Source: Rhodocyclaceae bacterium (GTDB lineage: Bacteria; Pseudomonadota; Gammaproteobacteria; Burkholderiales; Rhodocyclaceae). Taken from it: a stretch of 64,000 nucleotides of DNA. The stretch spans positions 1 to 64,000 of the forward strand of contig JAEUNL010000032.1 of the NCBI GenBank assembly GCA_016791115.1, in the 5' to 3' direction. Shown piece by piece: positions 9,026-17,770 of this stretch. The first letter of the stretch is position 1, and each line of letters starts with the position of its first letter. The position numbers and the translations under genes are program-made. The notes beneath the pieces were generated by a model. The model was not told where the DNA came from. It saw only the letters and a program-made list of their open reading frames with translations, and did no database searches.

Positions 9026-9397
9026 ATGCGGCGCTGGACACGCTGGTTGCCGTTGCTCGTTGCACTGCTGGTCGTGCTGGCTGCCGCGTTGTTCGCACGC
9101 CACCGCATGATCGAACCGACCGACATCGGACACCTTTGCGATGCCGGGCGGGGGCCGTGGTGGTGTGATTTGCGCCTGGCGATCATCATGAGTTTCTCGC
9201 GCGGCTGGCTTGGCTGGTTCGTGCTTGGCGCCGGGCTTTTCGCAACGGTTTTGCGCTGGCGCTGGCTCGCGGTATGCGCCGCGCTCGGCGGTGTGGCCGG
9301 CCTGGTGCTCTATCAGTTCGTGTTTTCTGCAGCCGGACTGTTGCTGGGTTTGCTGGTGCTTGCCCGACCGGCGCAGCTAGTGCGCTTTCCGAGGTAG
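9026..9397 (+). CDS. Small membrane protein of unknown function
   Basis: A 123-residue protein with three to four hydrophobic segments: residues 8-22, about 58-74, 78-94 and 98-114. A short extracytoplasmic loop has two cysteines (HLCDAGRGPWWCD, near residues 38-48). It starts five bases after ychF stops and is probably co-transcribed. I do not recognise the family. Its last 21 bases overlap the 3' end of the GH17 gene on the other strand. Confidence 0.65.
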   Translation: MRRWTRWLPLLVALLVVLAAALFARHRMIEPTDIGHLCDAGRGPWWCDLRLAIIMSFSRGWLGWFVLGAGLFATVLRWRWLAVCAALGGVAGLVLYQFVFSAAGLLLGLLVLARPAQLVRFPR

Positions 9398-10957
9398 CAG
9401 TACTGACGCAGCGAAGACTGCACCTACCCCCGCCCAAACCAGCGCGTGGATGTTGTGCAACCCCTCCAGTGCAACGATCAGCGGCAGCGTGGCGGCGATC
9501 ACAAGCGCAAGGAGCCGTTCCTCGTGCTCCTCGCCGGGTGCGCTGTCGCCGAACAGCGCGACCAGTCCGAACCCGGTCGCCGGCACAATCAGCCATTCGG
9601 TCGGAAAATCCCGGTAGCGCGAATCGAAGACCAGCAGCAGGTTGGTCGCGGCAGTGCCGAAAAGCAGGACCAGTCGCGACAGCGCCAGCAGGCAGCTGTG
9701 CGAGCCAAGGAAATCCGCAATTGCCGGAACCGCACGCACCCGCCCGCCGTCCGCCCAGCGGGCAAGCGCCCGCGCCAGCATGAAGGCCGCGAGCAGCGAG
9801 AACGCGGCAAAGGCAATGCCCACGCTCCATTCGAAAGGCGTGCGGGCCGTCAGCGATACGGTGCGCGCCTGCACGGCGAGTGCGACGCCGGCGCTTGCGC
9901 CGCCGCCGATCAGTCCCGCAACGCCGAACCAACCCGGGCGCTGGCGTGAAACCAGCGCCGACGCTGCGAACAATGTCGAGAGCAGCCCGGCTGCAGCCAA
10001 GCCGAACGCCCAGCGCGGTTCCTCCACCACCGGACCGTGGAGCGGAAACTTGGCGCTGCCGTCGCTGGCAAAGATGCCCCAGTAACCACCGACAGCGCCC
10101 TCGAGCTGGCGCTTCCATGGCTGGTCGAACGCCTCTACGATGTTGTAGCCGATGTTTCGCGCTTCCGCCGCCGACACTACGCCGCGCACGAAGCGGGCCG
10201 CATTGACGCGCGACGGAATCGCGCCTTCCCGGTCGCGGCCGACCGTGGGCCAGCCGGTTTCCCCGATCAGTACCTTGTGCTTCGGAAAGCGCGCCTGGAC
10301 CTTGTCGTAGATCGACAGTACATGTTCGACCGCGTGGTCGACAGGCACCGGGTTGTCTTCCCAGAATGGCAGGATGTGCACGGTCACGAAGCTTGCCGCA
10401 TCTGCCAGTTGCTCATTGCGCAACCAGAACTCCCAGACATCGGCGTAGGTCACCGGCTGCGGCACGGCCGCGCGCACGCGCGAAATGTAGGCCACAAGTG
10501 CCTCGGCCGGCTGCTCGCCGCGCAGCAGTACCTCGTTGCCAACGATTACGGCGGTCACGGTGTCCGGATAGGCGCGTGCCGTCTCGATCGCAAGCGCGAT
10601 TTCCTTCTCGTTCAGCTTCCCGTCTCGGCCAATCCAGATGCCGAGCATCACCGTCATTCCCAGCCGCTGGGCGACCTTGGGCAGCGCACCCATTCCCTGG
10701 CTGACCGAGTAGCTGCGGACGCAATGGGTATGGCTCGACAGGAAGCGGAGGTCTGCCTCCAGGCGTGCTTCCGTGACCGACTGCGATGGGTCGAGCGGCG
10801 TTTCGCCGGGGAGGCGGAAGGCAGCGTACGAAAGACAGGCGATTCGCCTGACCTCTTCTTCCGCAAGCGGAACAGGCTGGCCCTGCCGGAATACCCAGGC
10901 GAGCGAAGCGATGGCTGCCAACGCAAGCAGAACGACAATCAGGCGGCGGCGTTTCAT
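9377..10957 (-). CDS. Membrane-bound GH17-like beta-glucan enzyme
   Basis: 526 residues. An N-terminal anchor (about 4-22) precedes a glycoside hydrolase 17-type domain (about 35-310) with both expected catalytic glutamates: VIVGNE (acid/base) and LIGETGWPT (nucleophile), plus NIVEAFDQPWKR. The C-terminal 200 residues hold about six to seven hydrophobic helices. GH17 enzymes cleave or transfer beta-1,3-glucans; with transmembrane helices the protein is more likely a glucan-modifying or transglycosylating partner than a secreted hydrolase (inference). It is divergent from the NdvB-like synthase, which carries its own GH17 domain. Confidence 0.8.
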   Translation of the reverse strand: MKRRRLIVVLLALAAIASLAWVFRQGQPVPLAEEEVRRIACLSYAAFRLPGETPLDPSQSVTEARLEADLRFLSSHTHCVRSYSVSQGMGALPKVAQRLGMTVMLGIWIGRDGKLNEKEIALAIETARAYPDTVTAVIVGNEVLLRGEQPAEALVAYISRVRAAVPQPVTYADVWEFWLRNEQLADAASFVTVHILPFWEDNPVPVDHAVEHVLSIYDKVQARFPKHKVLIGETGWPTVGRDREGAIPSRVNAARFVRGVVSAAEARNIGYNIVEAFDQPWKRQLEGAVGGYWGIFASDGSAKFPLHGPVVEEPRWAFGLAAAGLLSTLFAASALVSRQRPGWFGVAGLIGGGASAGVALAVQARTVSLTARTPFEWSVGIAFAAFSLLAAFMLARALARWADGGRVRAVPAIADFLGSHSCLLALSRLVLLFGTAATNLLLVFDSRYRDFPTEWLIVPATGFGLVALFGDSAPGEEHEERLLALVIAATLPLIVALEGLHNIHALVWAGVGAVFAASVLLPRKAH

Positions 10958-11260
10958 CGTCGGGTCGGGTGTGGATCTGGAGGTGGCGCGGCCGGCTATC
11001 CGGTCCGATTCGAAAAATTGTTGAGTCCGCGGTATTCCGGATCGCGGGACTGCGCGTTATGGCCACAGGCAATGCGCTGCCGGGCCGACATTCTGCATTC
11101 CGCACAAGGGCTTGGCAATCGCAATCGAGGTTCTGGCCTGGGAGCGTTGAATTTTTCGCGTCGCTTGTCGAAGACATCTGGAATTCCCGATGCTGCAGTG
11201 CGATAATCCGCGCGCCAGATTCGCCGAACATGACCCGATAGATCATAACTAATTGAGACA
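10958..11260. promoter_or_regulatory. Divergent promoter region between GH17 protein and glucan synthase
   Basis: 303-bp gap with no convincing gene. It must hold the starts of both divergent genes. On the plus strand GATAAT at 11202-11207 is a possible -10 for the synthase, without a convincing -35. The 40 bases before the synthase ATG are AT-rich; no clear ribosome binding site or operator was seen. Confidence 0.4.
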
Positions 11261-14005
11261 ATGGAAATTTCTACAGTGAATTCTGTTGCAGAACCCGTTG
11301 TTGATGGGGCTGCGCCGGTGGCGCACCAACCGGTCACGCGCGATCGATTCAAGTTCGGTCTGGATGCGCTGCTCGTCGCCCTGCTGGTTGCGGTGATCAA
11401 TTTCGTCGGGTGGCAGTGGTTCAACCCGGCGGTCGATTTCGTGGCTTGGGAAGAATCGGGCGTGCAGGGCTTTGCCTACTCGGGCTTCCAGCGCCACCAG
11501 GATCCTCGCGAAGGGACTTACCCGACCGAGAGCGACCTGCGCGGCGATCTTCAGCTTCTTTCCGAACATACCCAGCACATCCGAACCTATTCGTCGGTGG
11601 CCAACGAGAACGTGCCGGTGATGGCGGCCGAGTACGGATTGAAGGTGACCGCAGGTGCCTGGCTCGGTACCGACAGGGCCAACAACGAACGCGAGATGGC
11701 AGCGCTTGAGCGCTCGGCACGCAAGGCGAGCAACGTCCAGGCGATCATCGTCGGCAACGAGTCGGTGCTCCGCGGCGACCTGACGGTGAAGGAACTCACC
11801 GCCTACATCAAGCGCGTGCGGGGCAAACTCGGCGTGCCGGTCACCACTGCAGAGCCGTGGCACGTCTGGCTTGCGCATCCGGAACTCGCCAAGCAGGTCG
11901 ACTACATCACCGTCCACCTGCTGCCCTACTGGGAAGGCGTCGGCGTTGAGTACGCCGTGGACCATGTTTTCCGGCGCTACAACGAGCTGCGCAGGAACTT
12001 TCCGACCAAGAAGATCGTGATCGGCGAGGTCGGCTGGCCGTCCAACGGCGACCGCATCGGCGAAGCCATTGCATCCAAGGAGAACCAGGCGCGGTTCATG
12101 CGCGAATTCCTCGATCGAACGCTCGAGCAGCCTGTGCGCTACTACCTGATGGAAGCCTTCGACCAGCCCTGGAAGATCACCGAAGAAGGTCGTGCAGGCG
12201 GCTACTGGGGCATGTTCGATGCCTATCGCGAAATGAAATATCCGCTCGACGGACCGATCGTTGCGGATACCAACTGGAAGAACAAGGCGCTGCTCGCATC
12301 CGCCCTGGCGCTGGTGCCGATGCTGCTTTTCGCCGGCGCGTTCCGCCGCTTGCGCGTGACGGGGCGTGTGTTCTTCTGCGTCCTGATCCAGGTCTGCGTC
12401 ACCCTGTTCGTCTGGCTCGCAGCGCTGCCCTTCGAGTTCTATCTGAAGCCCGCGGACTGGGCGATGTATGCGCTGCTGATGCCGGCGCTGCTGTTCATGA
12501 TGGCGACACTGCTGGTCGGTGGCTTCGAACTGGTCGAGGTACTGTGGGCGAAGCACTGGCTGCGCCGTTTCACGCCGATGGCCGCGCGCCTCGATCCGAC
12601 GGTGCAGCCCTTCGTCTCGATTCACCTGCCCTGTTACAACGAACCGCCGGAGATGGTGAAGCTCACGCTCGACAGCCTGGCGAAGCTCGAGTATGACAAC
12701 TTCGAAGTCCTGGTGATCGACAACAACACCAAGGATCCGGCCGTCTGGCAACCCGTCGAGGCCTATGTTGCCCGTCTCGGGGCGAAGTTCCGCTTCTTCC
12801 ACCTCGACAACTGGCCAGGCTTCAAGGCCGGTGCGCTGAACTACGCGCTGACGCAGACCGACCCGCGCACCGAGGTGGTTGGTGTCGTCGATGCCGACTA
12901 CGCGGTCAGCCCGGACTGGCTGTCACGCCTGGTCGGCCATTTCGACTCGCCCAAGGTTGCCGTCGTGCAGGCACCCCAAGCGCATCGCGAGTTCAAGAAC
13001 AATGCGTTCCGCGCCATGTGCAACTGGGAGTTCGATGGATTCTTCCGCATCGGCATGCACCATCGCAACGAGCGCGATGCCATCATCCAGCACGGCACCA
13101 TGACGCTGGTGCGCAAGTCGGCGCTGGTCGAAACCGGCCAGTGGTCCGAGTGGTGCATCTGCGAAGACGCCGAACTGGGATTGCGGCTGATGAACAGCGG
13201 TTGGGAAACCCGCTATGTCGATGCGGTGCTCGGCCAGGGACTGACGCCGAACGACTTCGCCGCGTTCAAGTCGCAGCGCACGCGCTGGGCGTTTGGCGCG
13301 ATGCAGATCCTCAAGCGGCGCTGGAACTGGCTCACCGGCAAGGGCAATCTCTCGCTCGGCCAGCGTTTCCATTTCGTCACCGGCTGGTTCGGCTGGTTCG
13401 CGGATGCCCTGCATCTCGTGTTCACGCTCGCCTCGCTTGCGTGGACGGTCGGCATGGTCGTCGCCCCGGCGGATTTCAGCCTGCCGCTGCCCGTCTACCT
13501 CGTGCCGGTACTCGGTTTCCTGTTTGCCAAGGCATCGTTCGGCCCCCTCCTGTATTTCAAGCGCGTGCATTGCAATTGGCGCGATGTGGCCGGCGCCTCC
13601 CTGGCCAGCCTGGCGCTTTCGCACGCGATCGCGCGCGGCGTGCTGCAGGGACTCTGGGCTAAGCAGGGCGTGTTCGTGCGTACCGCCAAGGGCGGGCGCG
13701 GCGACACGCTGCTGGGTGCGCTGACTGGTGCGCGAGAGGAAGTTCTGTTGCTTGCGGCCCTAGTCATCGGTGCCGTGGTTTCGATCATTGCGATGACGGC
13801 GCCGCCGGCCATCAACGCTGCCGGCAACGTGCTTCCGGGCGGCGAGACCAAGGTCGAGGCAATCATGTGGGCGGCGATCCTGATCGCCCAGTCGATGCCT
13901 TATGCCGCCTCGCTCGCCGTTGCGCTGATCTCGGCCCGCTCCGCTGCGCGGCAACGCCGTCCGCACGCGGCTGGGCGGCTCGTCGCTGCCGGCGACGCGG
14001 CCTGA
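11261..14005 (+). CDS. ndvB: NdvB-like beta-glucan synthase (GH17 domain fused to GT2)
   Basis: 914 residues. An N-terminal helix (about 32-50) anchors a GH17-like domain with Glu167 (VGNE) and Glu256 (IGEVGWPS). Two to three helices (about 345-430) lead to a processive GT2 domain: FVSIHLPCYNEPPEMV, VDADYAVSPDWL (DxD), EDAELGLRL and QRTRWAFG (QxxRW), then five or more C-terminal helices. This architecture matches the Pseudomonas NdvB type that polymerises UDP-glucose into beta-1,3-linked periplasmic (often cyclic) glucans; the product here is inferred. GH17 domains in such fusions are thought to cyclise or transglycosylate the chain. Confidence 0.85.
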   Translation: MEISTVNSVAEPVVDGAAPVAHQPVTRDRFKFGLDALLVALLVAVINFVGWQWFNPAVDFVAWEESGVQGFAYSGFQRHQDPREGTYPTESDLRGDLQLLSEHTQHIRTYSSVANENVPVMAAEYGLKVTAGAWLGTDRANNEREMAALERSARKASNVQAIIVGNESVLRGDLTVKELTAYIKRVRGKLGVPVTTAEPWHVWLAHPELAKQVDYITVHLLPYWEGVGVEYAVDHVFRRYNELRRNFPTKKIVIGEVGWPSNGDRIGEAIASKENQARFMREFLDRTLEQPVRYYLMEAFDQPWKITEEGRAGGYWGMFDAYREMKYPLDGPIVADTNWKNKALLASALALVPMLLFAGAFRRLRVTGRVFFCVLIQVCVTLFVWLAALPFEFYLKPADWAMYALLMPALLFMMATLLVGGFELVEVLWAKHWLRRFTPMAARLDPTVQPFVSIHLPCYNEPPEMVKLTLDSLAKLEYDNFEVLVIDNNTKDPAVWQPVEAYVARLGAKFRFFHLDNWPGFKAGALNYALTQTDPRTEVVGVVDADYAVSPDWLSRLVGHFDSPKVAVVQAPQAHREFKNNAFRAMCNWEFDGFFRIGMHHRNERDAIIQHGTMTLVRKSALVETGQWSEWCICEDAELGLRLMNSGWETRYVDAVLGQGLTPNDFAAFKSQRTRWAFGAMQILKRRWNWLTGKGNLSLGQRFHFVTGWFGWFADALHLVFTLASLAWTVGMVVAPADFSLPLPVYLVPVLGFLFAKASFGPLLYFKRVHCNWRDVAGASLASLALSHAIARGVLQGLWAKQGVFVRTAKGGRGDTLLGALTGAREEVLLLAALVIGAVVSIIAMTAPPAINAAGNVLPGGETKVEAIMWAAILIAQSMPYAASLAVALISARSAARQRRPHAAGRLVAAGDAA

Positions 14006-14021
14006 ACGTTCCTATGTCTTC

Positions 14022-14050
14022 TGACGGGCGGTCGTTCCGCCCGCCCGTCA
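14022..14050. terminator. Hairpin between convergent ndvB and thioredoxin genes
   Basis: Perfect 10-bp stem TGACGGGCGG (14022-14031) / CCGCCCGTCA (14041-14050) with a 9-base loop in the 46-bp convergent gap. Neither strand has a strong T tract after it, so it may act as a transcript-end stabiliser as much as a terminator. Confidence 0.5.
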
Positions 14051-14051
14051 T

Positions 14052-14426
14052 TCAGCTTGGTTTGCCCTGCTGCGCCGCCGCGATGTCGGCGCGCACGGCA
14101 TCCATGTCCAGCGCGCGCATCTGGCCGATCAGTTGCTCGAGTCCGCTTGCCGGCATGGCACCGGGCTGGGCGTAAAGCACGATCTGATCGCGAAACGCCA
14201 TCAGCGTCGGAATCGAGCGGATATTGAACGCCGCCGCCAGTTCCTGCTGCTCCTCGGTATTCACCTTGGCGAAGACGATGTCCGGATGAGAATCCGAGGC
14301 GGCTTCGAAGGTCGGCGCGAAGCTTCGGCAAGGTCCGCACCACGGCGCCCAGAAATCGATCAGCACCATGTCGTTGCCTTCGATCAGTTCGTTGAAGTTG
14401 TCGGTTGTTGCTTCGATTGCCGCCAT
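14052..14426 (-). CDS. Thioredoxin
   Basis: A 124-residue cytoplasmic thiol-disulfide oxidoreductase. It has the full active site FWAPWCGPC (Cys30, Cys33) and the cis-proline loop SIPTLM. The start at 14426 is chosen because it begins the thioredoxin fold directly and has GGAG 10 bases upstream; the longer open frame adds 53 arginine-rich residues with no family match. Compared with classical TrxA it has an extended C-terminal helix (MDAVRADIAAAQQGKPS). Its target is not indicated by the neighbours, a GGDEF protein and a glucan synthase. Confidence 0.92.
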   Translation of the reverse strand: MAAIEATTDNFNELIEGNDMVLIDFWAPWCGPCRSFAPTFEAASDSHPDIVFAKVNTEEQQELAAAFNIRSIPTLMAFRDQIVLYAQPGAMPASGLEQLIGQMRALDMDAVRADIAAAQQGKPS

Positions 14427-14509
14427 GCGACGTACTCCGTGCAAAGGGAAGGGAAAGGCCAGTTTCCGGGTTTGAATAGCGTTTGCTCGCCGCGGTGTCG
14501 TGCCGTGCG

Positions 14510-16462
14510 TTAGCGTCGCGCCGCTTCGCCGGACGAGGCGGGGCGCTGTGCGTCGAGCGACCCCGCGTCGGCGTCGACCGCGCATTGCAGGGCCGATCCG
14601 CCACGCCGCTTTGCAATGTACATCGCGATGTCCGCCTGTTGCAGCAGGCGTTCGGCATTCGGGGCGTGGTCGGGGAACAGTGCGAGCCCGATCGAGACAC
14701 CGAGGAAATACTGGCGACTGCCGATCGCCACCGGTTCCCGCACCGTTTCAATGATCTTCTGCGCGACCGTCGCCGCGTCCTCGGTGTGCAGGGTTTCCGG
14801 CAGCAGGACGACGAATTCGTCGCCACCGAGCCGCGCCACCGTGTCGGACTCGCGAACGGCCTGTCGCAGGCGATTGCTGATCGCGATCAGCACCTCGTCG
14901 CCGGTCGAATGGCCGTGGGTGTCGTTGATGATCTTGAAATCGTCCAGATCGAGCAGCATCACTGCCACACGATGGCCCTTGCGCCGCGCCCGTGCAATCG
15001 CCTGTTCGAGGCGGTCGGAAAACAGGCGCCGATTCGGCAGCCCGGTCAGCATGTCGTGGTAGGCGAGGTGGCGATATCGCTCGGCGCCGCGCACGCGCTC
15101 GGTAATGTCTGTGCCGACGCCGTGGTAGCCGCAGAACCGTCCCTGCTCGTCGAACACCGGGTTGCCGCTGCTGGAACACCAGCGCAGGTCGCCCGAGGGG
15201 CCGAGCACCTGATAGACGAAATCGCGAAACGGCCGGTGTTGTTCCAGCAGCTTGCGATGGGTGCGCCACTGTTCCGGGCTGACGCCGCGCACCGACGCAT
15301 CCTCCCAGCGCCGCTTGCCCAGCGTGTTCGAAAGGTCGATGTTGTGCTTTTCGAAGATCGAACCGGAAATGCGCGTGAAGCGGAATTCGGCATCCTGCTC
15401 CCAGTACCAGTCCGATGAGAGCGACACCAACCGGCGGAAGCGGTCTTCCGACGCCTTGAGCGCGGCCTCGGTCTTGAGCCGGTCGGTGATGTCCTCGCCC
15501 ATCCACACCATGCCGAGCGCGAGGTTGCCCGGGTCGACGGCCCTGCCGGTGATCTCGGCGTTGAATACCGAACCATCGCGGCGCCTGAACTCGGTCACCG
15601 TCGTGTACGCGCGGCCGCCGCGGATCACCGGTTCGCATTCGCGGGCGATGCGCCGCCACTCGTCGAGACTGGCCAACCAGGCCCAGGAGGGGCGGCCCAC
15701 GATCTCCTCGATCGGGTAGCCGACCAGGTCGGCGAAGCGCCGATTGCACTTGACCATGAAGTGCGGCTTGACGAAGCAGATCGCTTCGGCGGCGGTGTCG
15801 AGGATAACGTTCTGCTCCTGGGCCAGCGCATCGCTTTCCAGCCGCCTGACCAAAGTGGACATCAGGCTGCGGTGGAAAAGGTCGTGCAACAGCGCGAGCA
15901 GCAGCGCGTAGGCCAGCATCGACCAGCCGGCCAGCGCGAAGACCTTGACCTGTCCGGCGATCAGGGTCGCCGCAAGCGGTAGCATGGCCGGGACGATGAA
16001 GGCGAAGAACGCGATGCGGCTGGGGGCGAGGACACCTGTTGCCCCGAGGGCGACTGTACCCAGTGTCAGCACCAGGAACAATTGCTGTGCCTCGGCCCCC
16101 TTCGGCAGCGCGATCAGCGCCAGCACGCCCCAGACGACGCCGTTGAGCAGGCTTTTCGCGGCAAAGCGGTTTTCCCAGACGACGGCGGTTCGCGCGTCCT
16201 GCGGGGCTTCGCGAAAGCGCCGGTACATGATCAGGCCGACGGTGATCAGCCCGACCATCGCGGCGACCCATGCGCCGACCAGATGCCGGTCGATCATGAA
16301 CCACAGCCAGTATCCGACCACCACCACGACCGTGCCGCTGATCGGCAGCGCATTGCGTCCCAGCGTTGCGAGCAGGCGCACACACTCCAGCCGCGCCAAG
16401 CCCGGAATGGACTGATCGCGACGCGCGCTTCTCTTGCTGGAGACGGGGAGGGCTGCGGGCAT
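14510..16462 (-). CDS. Membrane PAS-PAS-GGDEF diguanylate cyclase
   Basis: Taking the ATG at 16462 gives 650 residues. About six hydrophobic helices (residues 35-210) form a membrane sensor; two PAS domains follow (roughly 225-340 and 350-470, the latter ending in the PAC-like GVGTDITERVRGAERYRHLAYHD linker), then a GGDEF domain (LTGLPNRRLF ... VARLGGDEFVVLLPE). The catalytic GGDEF is intact and RESD five residues before it is an inhibitory I-site, so an active, product-inhibited c-di-GMP synthase is predicted. Its signal is unknown. The start is uncertain because the frame stays open upstream into arginine/proline-rich sequence. Confidence 0.88.
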   Translation of the reverse strand: MPAALPVSSKRSARRDQSIPGLARLECVRLLATLGRNALPISGTVVVVVGYWLWFMIDRHLVGAWVAAMVGLITVGLIMYRRFREAPQDARTAVVWENRFAAKSLLNGVVWGVLALIALPKGAEAQQLFLVLTLGTVALGATGVLAPSRIAFFAFIVPAMLPLAATLIAGQVKVFALAGWSMLAYALLLALLHDLFHRSLMSTLVRRLESDALAQEQNVILDTAAEAICFVKPHFMVKCNRRFADLVGYPIEEIVGRPSWAWLASLDEWRRIARECEPVIRGGRAYTTVTEFRRRDGSVFNAEITGRAVDPGNLALGMVWMGEDITDRLKTEAALKASEDRFRRLVSLSSDWYWEQDAEFRFTRISGSIFEKHNIDLSNTLGKRRWEDASVRGVSPEQWRTHRKLLEQHRPFRDFVYQVLGPSGDLRWCSSSGNPVFDEQGRFCGYHGVGTDITERVRGAERYRHLAYHDMLTGLPNRRLFSDRLEQAIARARRKGHRVAVMLLDLDDFKIINDTHGHSTGDEVLIAISNRLRQAVRESDTVARLGGDEFVVLLPETLHTEDAATVAQKIIETVREPVAIGSRQYFLGVSIGLALFPDHAPNAERLLQQADIAMYIAKRRGGSALQCAVDADAGSLDAQRPASSGEAARR

Positions 16463-16665
16463 GCGGAAAATCGGGGCTGCGAGGTGGTCGAGAATGATTC
16501 TCGTTGGTTTATCAATGGGTAGGCAATCGACGACCACCCGCGTGGCTACAATGTCCGTCCAAGCGAACGCGACGTCAACTGGACGATGGTTATAGGCGGA
16601 CCCCGGATTGTCCCGCAAACGGCCGCTTGGCGCCGATTCCCCGCTACCCGTTTTCGATAATTGTT

Positions 16666-17628
16666 TTGGCGCAGGCAAACCCCATAAACCTTGTTCTTTC
16701 CGACAACCGCGTTCGCATCGGGCGCTTCGCGCCATCGCCGAGCGGGCCACTGCACTTCGGCTCGCTGGTGGCGGCCCTGGGTAGTGCGCTCGAGGCTGCC
16801 CGCGACGGTGGACGCTGGCTGGTGCGCATCGAGGACATCGATGCGCCGCGCAACCTGCCGGGTGCCGATCGCCTGATCCTGCAGCAACTGGAGCGCCTGG
16901 GATTCCGTTGGGATGGCGAGCCGGTCTGGCAGAGCCGGCGCATCGACCTGTATCGCGCGGCCTTGGCCGAACTGGCGGCGCAGGGGCGCACCTATGGCTG
17001 CGCCTGCTCGCGCAAGGAGATCGCCGATTCCACGCTGGCGCGGGCCATCGACGGCGCGCGCCGCTACCCCGGCACCTGCCGCAACGGGCTGGCGCCGGGG
17101 CGCCGCGCGCGCGCGTCGCGTCTGCGCGTCGACGCCGCGCGCGATGACGTACGGATCGTGTTCGACGATCTCGTGCAGGGCCGCATCGAGCAGGATGTGG
17201 CGCATGATGTCGGCGATTTCGTGCTCGACCGCGCCGACGGCCAAGTCGCCTACCAGCTTGCAGTGGTGGTGGACGATGCCGAACAGGGCGTCACCGAGGT
17301 CGTGCGCGGTGCCGATCTGCTCGATTCCACGCCGCGTCAGATCTTGCTGCAGCGCATGCTGGGCCTGCCGACGCCGCGCTACGCGCACCTGCCGGTGGTG
17401 CTTGACCGGCATGGCGACAAACTCTCGAAGCAGACGCGCGCGCGGCCGATCGAGGGCGGGCCGCCCGCCGCTGCCCTGTGCGCCGCGCTCGGTTTCCTTG
17501 GGCACGCGCCGCCCGGTGAGTTTGACGGCGCGCCCGTTGCCGCGGTGTGGGACTGGGCACGCGCGAACTGGTCGCTGGCACGCGTGCCGCGCGTGCGCGG
17601 CGCACTCGCGCCGGGGCCCATGCTCTGA
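16666..17628 (+). CDS. gluQ: Glutamyl-Q tRNA(Asp) synthetase
   Basis: A truncated GluRS paralogue that attaches glutamate to queuosine at position 34 of tRNA-Asp. Signatures: RFAPSPSGPLHFGSLVAAL (HIGH-like), a zinc site built from YGCACS ... Y..TCR, and the KMSKS-like loop DKLSKQTRA; the anticodon-binding domain of true GluRS is absent, as expected for about 300 residues. The start is the weakest part: there is no ATG close to the domain. TTG at 16666 is the nearest start-like codon; an ATG at 16504 would add 54 atypical residues. Confidence 0.9.
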   Translation: MAQANPINLVLSDNRVRIGRFAPSPSGPLHFGSLVAALGSALEAARDGGRWLVRIEDIDAPRNLPGADRLILQQLERLGFRWDGEPVWQSRRIDLYRAALAELAAQGRTYGCACSRKEIADSTLARAIDGARRYPGTCRNGLAPGRRARASRLRVDAARDDVRIVFDDLVQGRIEQDVAHDVGDFVLDRADGQVAYQLAVVVDDAEQGVTEVVRGADLLDSTPRQILLQRMLGLPTPRYAHLPVVLDRHGDKLSKQTRARPIEGGPPAAALCAALGFLGHAPPGEFDGAPVAAVWDWARANWSLARVPRVRGALAPGPML

Positions 17629-17770
17629 CTGAATGGCCTGCGAGGCGCATCCACCGGACCTCGCCAGGCATGCCGAGCTACGAGGCGCGTGGAATGGCGA
17701 TCGCAGGCCCGAATGGTCTGAGCGCAAGCATTCATGCGGGTTACAGCCGCGACCATAGTGCGGCGCAACT

